The notes below the pieces were generated by a model. The model ran no database searches, had not been told where the DNA came from, and was given only the letters and a program-made list of their open reading frames with translations. Of a DNA stretch of 26,004 nucleotides, positions 21,859 through 26,004 are shown piece by piece. Every line of letters begins with the position of its first letter. Within the stretch, counting starts at the first letter, position 1. The stretch comes from RGIG5327 sp045612485 (GTDB lineage Bacteria > Verrucomicrobiota > Lentisphaeria > Victivallales > UBA1829). Both the position numbers and the translations under genes were made by a program. The stretch lies in contig JAZKZE010000175.1 in assembly GCA_045612485.1 (NCBI GenBank), positions 1 to 26,004 of the forward strand, given 5' to 3'.

Positions 21859-24447
21859 TCATTTACCGGTAAAGTAGGGTCTTACCCCTACAAAGTTAAG
21901 AACTCTCTTCTGACCTGCGGGTGCGCCTTCGTCAGTAAAGGTAACGGTCGCTTTATCCTTTTTGGCACGGAAGATGACTTTACGGTACACGATCTGTCTT
22001 GTCTGCTGTTTCTTACTCCATTTTGTTGTATTGCGGTATTCATACCCCTTTCCGGGGATGATCTCCACATCGGAAAGTTCCGCATTGAAAACAAACTTAT
22101 GGTCGATTCTCATGGGTTTGACAATGTCATCGGGATGGGCAGTTACATAGAAGAAGGAGTAAAGTTTGCCGGGGGTAAGTCCGGTAATGACCTGACTCAA
22201 TTGATTTGCCCCTTTGCTTCCGGCGATAAATTCCGCACAGGTATCTCCGCATCCGTAAAGATCCTTTGTACGGCGGCCCTGGGCATAACCTCCTGTTCCC
22301 AATGTGGGGATGGTTCTTGCCTTGATGCTTCCATCAGCAGCAGGAACACTCTTCCAGTGTTTCAATCCTTCCACAAAGTCCCCGTCTTTCATGTGACCGG
22401 GATTGAGTTTGTAGCCGAATTTTTCAGAGAAGAGGGTCTTATTGCCTTCGATAGCATAGTGACGCATGAGAGCGGTAAGATAACGGAAAGTTTCTTCATC
22501 GCCGCTGGTCATGGAATATCCGCCGATACCGGCAAGATCGACACAGACGGGATCGGTGGCAAGAGTCTGGAAGTAACGGTCAAAGAAGTATTTGGGATCG
22601 CTCTGGGGGAAGCAGTCGATAAAATAACCTCCGGGGAGGAAGTAACTGCCGATGATGAACATGAAACGATTCTGGGAATCGGGAATAAAGGAGGTGACTT
22701 CTTTGATGTGACGGGGATAGTTTGCAAGCTGTTCTTCCAGTTTTTTCATATTGGGGGAAACAGTTGCATACGTTTCCATCAGAATTTTTGCTTTGCCTTT
22801 ACTCATATTGGAGATACCGGCAATATGGGGACGGTGGATGAGAGGACGGTTGAAGAAGTTGTACCAGTTTACACCGTGCCAGAGCCAGACAGGTTTATCC
22901 AGATCCTGCAGAAGCCAGCCCATTTCACCCAGAGCAAGCAGAGATTCTTCTGCGCCGTTGGGCCAGGATTCGTCAATGGATCTGCCCAGGGTGTGTTTGA
23001 GATGACCGCATTTTCTCACGCTTGCCGCCATACCGGGACCATCCACCCAGAGATTTCTGGGACTTCTGGTAAAGCCCTGTGTACCGAGATAGAAGAAACC
23101 TCTTCTGTTAAATTCAGGGTAGAGAGCTTTCTGCCAGGGGAGAGATCCGCTGTTCTGGATCATGATGGTATTGATATTGTGCCACATATATTTCCGGCAG
23201 AATTCAATATCTGCTTTCAGAGGACGGTGGCTTTTATACTCCACATTGGGATAGAAAGAGTGGAGAGCGGTTGCCCCCACTTTGTGAATGGTGATGATGT
23301 CCTTTTTACCGGGAGTACCTTTTCCGGCAACAGTGACAACGTGTTTTCCTTTGGGAAGATAACGCATGGTATCGGAGTCTTCCCCTTTGCGGTATTCCAC
23401 AACAGGAGTTTTATTGTTGTCGATATAGGCAAAAAGTTCAGGAATGGCGGAAGAGAAAGCGATTCTGTACCAGTTGTCTTCTTCGGCAATAAAGGTATAT
23501 TTTTCTTTCTTGAGGGGTTTTTCCACAAGTTTGACTACAAAGTTGTTGAGTCTTTTTGCTCCGGGGGCTTTCAGAGGTGCGCCGACGGCAGTAATGGTAT
23601 AGGAGCTGCCGTAAATAACTTTATTGCTGCTTTTTTCCACCATATCCGCCTGAATGAAGCCTTTACCCAGGGGGAGTTTTCCCAATTTGAGTTTGGCGCA
23701 TCCGAACTTGTCAAAGGCGGCACTTTTGGTGATGGTGGCTTTCTGACCTTTTGCGGGAGCGTAACTTACCTTACAGATATATTTGGTAAAGTCCGCATCC
23801 ACGGGACTTGCCACGCTGAACCACATTTCCCCTGTTTTGGCACATACTTTACTTACCAGAGGATAATGAAGGGTCACCCTTTTGGAAAGTTCTTCCCAGC
23901 GGGGCATACTTTTTGAGCCTTTTTTTCCTTTTTCGGTAAGGGGGATCACATAGGGATCACATATTTCCAAATCCCCGATGGCACCGGCACCGTAAATACA
24001 GAATGTATAAGTATTTTTTGCACTGGAAGGCATAACGGCAATACGTTCCATTTTCACCCATTTACCGTTGGTGTTTGTGGGGATCTTGGAAGTCTGCACA
24101 CTTTTTGTCCAGCCGTTATTGTAAATGAGAACGGAAAAATAACGGGAAGAACATTTCAGATTTTTCGTTCTTACATAGGCACCGAATTTATATTTTTCCC
24201 CGGGGACCATGGTGAAGGGGCCCTGCTTGAAAGATTCGCAGGAAGCAATATCGACTTTAATGGCAGTTTTACCATCGGGTCCGGCTCCGGGAAGTCTTGT
24301 TACTTCATTGTTGTAAACCGCAGCATTTTTGTTCCACGGGCCGAGATTTGTGCTTGTTCCGGCAAATTCCGGATTCAGCAGGAGATTCTGTGCCGCCGCA
24401 GTAAATACGGCTCCGCAAACGGCAAGAACGACAATAAGTTTTTTCAT
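21859..24447 (-). CDS. Large secreted protein with terminal CBM4/9-like domains, unassigned barrel
   Basis: 862 aa. Signal peptide 1 to about 19 (FTAAAQ). NLLLNPEFAGTSTNLGPWNKN opens a CBM4/9-like jelly roll (about 20-165). Two beta-rich segments follow (about 185-395), then a region with barrel-like spacing (about 400-680: FCRKYMWHNINTIMIQ, RGFFYLGTQGF, GRSIDESWPNGAEE, KPVWLWHGVNWY, YFIDCFPQSDPKYFFDRYF). A C-terminal jelly roll begins at DFVEGLKHW (about 715). SIDESWPN could hold a catalytic Asp-Glu pair of GH123/DUF4838-like type, but the family is not recognised and activity is a guess. AAAGG supports the start. It is co-transcribed downstream of two pseudopilins and upstream of the DUF4838 gene. 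Confidence 0.85.
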   Translation of the reverse strand: MKKLIVVLAVCGAVFTAAAQNLLLNPEFAGTSTNLGPWNKNAAVYNNEVTRLPGAGPDGKTAIKVDIASCESFKQGPFTMVPGEKYKFGAYVRTKNLKCSSRYFSVLIYNNGWTKSVQTSKIPTNTNGKWVKMERIAVMPSSAKNTYTFCIYGAGAIGDLEICDPYVIPLTEKGKKGSKSMPRWEELSKRVTLHYPLVSKVCAKTGEMWFSVASPVDADFTKYICKVSYAPAKGQKATITKSAAFDKFGCAKLKLGKLPLGKGFIQADMVEKSSNKVIYGSSYTITAVGAPLKAPGAKRLNNFVVKLVEKPLKKEKYTFIAEEDNWYRIAFSSAIPELFAYIDNNKTPVVEYRKGEDSDTMRYLPKGKHVVTVAGKGTPGKKDIITIHKVGATALHSFYPNVEYKSHRPLKADIEFCRKYMWHNINTIMIQNSGSLPWQKALYPEFNRRGFFYLGTQGFTRSPRNLWVDGPGMAASVRKCGHLKHTLGRSIDESWPNGAEESLLALGEMGWLLQDLDKPVWLWHGVNWYNFFNRPLIHRPHIAGISNMSKGKAKILMETYATVSPNMKKLEEQLANYPRHIKEVTSFIPDSQNRFMFIIGSYFLPGGYFIDCFPQSDPKYFFDRYFQTLATDPVCVDLAGIGGYSMTSGDEETFRYLTALMRHYAIEGNKTLFSEKFGYKLNPGHMKDGDFVEGLKHWKSVPAADGSIKARTIPTLGTGGYAQGRRTKDLYGCGDTCAEFIAGSKGANQLSQVITGLTPGKLYSFFYVTAHPDDIVKPMRIDHKFVFNAELSDVEIIPGKGYEYRNTTKWSKKQQTRQIVYRKVIFRAKKDKATVTFTDEGAPAGQKRVLNFVGVRPYFTGK

Positions 24448-24485
24448 TTTTTACCTTTCTTTGAAAAAATTATTTAATTTGTTTT

Positions 24486-25262
24486 TCAATATTTATTGTA
24501 GGAATATTCATCCTTTGCGACAGCCCAGTATCCCCCGTTTCCATCGGGAAAGTAATATGGCCGGAAGGCATTTTTGTTTCTCATTTCCATTCTATAGGAA
24601 TATTTGGCAACATTTCCGCCGAAAGTAACGATATTGGCATATTTGTAACTGTGTCGCAAATACAAAGAAGCATATATGGTAGCCTTTTTTCTGTAAATGG
24701 AAATCGCGGCTTCTCCATCTGCAACAGAACTTATAACACCGGGACCTCTTCCACTGTAAAATGCGGTAATATACTTATTCATACTCCCCTTTACCGCCGT
24801 ATCCCCCCAGTAACAAACCCCCGAGATATGGCTCATTTTGGAAATTATTGCAAAACGGACAGGAGGAGTCTGCATTCTGGCTGTTGATTTACCGGTATTG
24901 GCGGCACTGAATCCGAAAGTACTGGCATTGATACCCAGGTGAGGATGAGCGGAAGGATCCCAACTTCCGGTAGTTTCAGCAGGGCATTTCCATACATTGC
25001 CCAGTTTCAAGTAGGAAAGGTTATGCAGTTCCTGTCTTGCACTGGTTCCCGGCATGTGGGCAGGCAGACACCAGGAGGTATCGTTGATATACATGAAAGT
25101 AGCAAGATGGAGCTGTTTCAGGTTAGATGTACAGGCAATACTCTGGGCTGTCTGCCTTGCTCTGCTCAATGCAGGAAGAAGCATCCCGGCAAGAATGGCG
25201 ATGATGGCGATTACCACCAGAAGTTCAATAAGTGTAAAGTTTTTACGTCGCATAATACTCAT
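24486..25262 (-). CDS. Pseudopilin-like protein, second of a tandem pair
   Basis: 258 aa. MSIMRRKNFTLIELLVVIAIIAILAGMLLPALSRARQTAQSIACTSNLKQLHLATFMYIND carries the class III signal and conserved amphipathic helix. The mature domain has KCPAETTGSWDP, GVCYWGDTAV and RHSYKYANIVTFGGNVAKYSY. AAGGAGAAG supports Met1. The product is strongly similar along its whole length to the one encoded immediately upstream. Its 5' DNA is almost identical to that of the otherwise dissimilar pseudopilin at 17837-18496. It lies 38 bp before the 862-aa secreted protein gene. Function unknown; a fibre or surface-display component tied to glycan use is inferred from context. Confidence 0.88.
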   Translation of the reverse strand: MSIMRRKNFTLIELLVVIAIIAILAGMLLPALSRARQTAQSIACTSNLKQLHLATFMYINDTSWCLPAHMPGTSARQELHNLSYLKLGNVWKCPAETTGSWDPSAHPHLGINASTFGFSAANTGKSTARMQTPPVRFAIISKMSHISGVCYWGDTAVKGSMNKYITAFYSGRGPGVISSVADGEAAISIYRKKATIYASLYLRHSYKYANIVTFGGNVAKYSYRMEMRNKNAFRPYYFPDGNGGYWAVAKDEYSYNKY

Positions 25263-25298
25263 TTTTTTCTTCTCCTTATGAAAAATTAAGTTATCTCA

Positions 25299-26004
25299 TT
25301 AATATTTACTGGCAGCAGCACTATCGCTTGCCTCCTCCCAATAGCCCCCGCTGCTGGTAGGTACGAAATATGGGCGGAATACATTTTTATTTCTCATTGA
25401 TCCTGTATAGGAATATTTGACGACATTACCGCCGAAGGTAACGATATTGGCATATTTGTAACTGTGCCGCAAATAAATAATACCGTAAGGTTTAGTAGAT
25501 TTCTTGAAAATAGAAAGAGCGGAATATCCATCGTTTACTTCTGAAATGATCCCGGTAACTCTCCACAAACCGGTAACATATTTATTCATACTTCCAACAA
25601 CAGGAGTATCCCCCCAGTAACAAACCCCGGAGGCAAGTTTCTTTTTGGAAAATATTGCAAAACGCACGGGAGGGGTCTGCAACTTGACAGTTGATGTACC
25701 GGTATTGCGGGGATCATACCCGAATGTTGTGGAATTGATTCCCAGATGGGGATGGGATGCAGCATTCCAGTTTCCTGTTGTTTCAGCGGCACATCTCCAC
25801 ACATTCCCCAGTTTCAGATAACCGCTGTTATGCAGTTGCTGTCTTGCACTGATTCCCGGCATATAGGCAGGCAGACACCAGGAGGTATCGTTGATATACA
25901 TGAATGTGGCAAGATGGATCTGTTTCAGATTGGAAACACAGGCAATACTCTGGGCTGTCTGCCTTGCCCGGTTCAATGCGGGAAGAAGCATTCCGGCAAG
26001 AATG
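25299..26004 (-). CDS. Pseudopilin-like protein, 5'-truncated by the window edge
   Basis: At least 235 aa. The frame remains open to the right edge, where the sequence reads ILAGMLLPALNRARQTAQSIACVSNLKQIHLATFMYIND; the missing part should be the basic leader and FTLIE motif. Met at 25991 lies inside the hydrophobic helix and is not the start. Shared blocks with the next gene include TSWCLPA.MPG.SARQ.LHN, HPHLGIN, GVCYWGDT, GSMNKY and LRHSYKYANIVTFGGNV, so the two are tandem paralogs that diverge mainly in the middle. The gap to the next gene is 36 bp, too short for an obvious independent promoter. Confidence 0.88.
   Translation of the reverse strand, partial: ILAGMLLPALNRARQTAQSIACVSNLKQIHLATFMYINDTSWCLPAYMPGISARQQLHNSGYLKLGNVWRCAAETTGNWNAASHPHLGINSTTFGYDPRNTGTSTVKLQTPPVRFAIFSKKKLASGVCYWGDTPVVGSMNKYVTGLWRVTGIISEVNDGYSALSIFKKSTKPYGIIYLRHSYKYANIVTFGGNVVKYSYTGSMRNKNVFRPYFVPTSSGGYWEEASDSAAASKY

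Noticed and set aside
21841..23916. 691-aa open frame antisense to the 862-aa secreted protein gene
   Set aside because: The opposite strand has a signal peptide, jelly-roll domains, a good Shine-Dalgarno and an operon context. The antisense translation shows no recognisable family, is as expected from codon bias, and starts against the flanking gene order.
1..26004. tRNA or rRNA genes, insertion sequences, prophage
   Set aside because: No cloverleaf, rRNA-like stretch, transposase, integrase or phage structural protein was recognised in any gap or frame.

Overview
The window looks like a chromosomal segment from a Lentisphaerota/Victivallales-type bacterium (PVC superphylum), probably host- or gut-associated. 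The basis is the combination of several class III-signal pseudopilins (FTLIELLVVIAIIAILA) next to large secreted glycosidase-like proteins, cytoplasmic sugar isomerases and Gfo/Idh/MocA oxidoreductases, and Gram-negative envelope genes (tolB, a GT9 heptosyltransferase, lepB). The taxonomic assignment is an inference from gene content. Shine-Dalgarno sequences (AAGGAG/GGAGG) are clear before almost every gene and fixed several starts downstream of the longest ORF.

Layout. 1-419: a non-coding array of imperfect ~118-bp tandem repeats. Each copy carries a leftward sigma70-like promoter with a TTGACA -35 and an invariant 16-bp spacer, pointing off the left edge. 420-804: purine-rich, apparently non-coding. 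805-3214 (+): a six-hairpin-type putative glycosidase and an N-acylglucosamine 2-epimerase family protein. 3269-7058 (-): a tolB-folC-lepB housekeeping operon. 7236-7802 (-): a GspG-like pseudopilin. 8003-10128 (+): a YchJ/SEC-C protein, a YhcH-family protein and a GT9 heptosyltransferase. 10213-15548 (+): a 789-aa cytoplasmic glycosidase-like protein of unassigned family, then an oxidoreductase and two xylose-isomerase-like TIM-barrel proteins, probably a sugar catabolic unit ending at a strong terminator at 15577-15613. 15644-18496 (-): a pseudopilin followed by a secreted GH123/DUF4091-like protein, driven by a near-perfect promoter with a ~196-nt leader. 18948-26004 (-): two tandem pseudopilins, an 862-aa secreted protein, a DUF4838 protein and a small secreted carbohydrate-binding-like protein, ending at a strong terminator at 18889-18930.

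How it may work together (inference). Secreted proteins would capture and cut host or plant glycans outside the cytoplasm. Cytoplasmic epimerases, isomerases, oxidoreductase and the 789-aa protein would process the released sugars. Pseudopilins co-transcribed with the secreted enzymes suggest a type II secretion/pilus-like link to glycan use.

Most notable signals: (i) the promoter-bearing tandem repeats at the left edge; (ii) an 18-nt leader segment upstream of the pseudopilin at 17837-18496 that is perfectly complementary to that gene's own first 18 coding bases, and for 13 nt to the start of another pseudopilin; (iii) almost invariant DNA, including synonymous positions, over the N-terminal module of two otherwise dissimilar pseudopilins.
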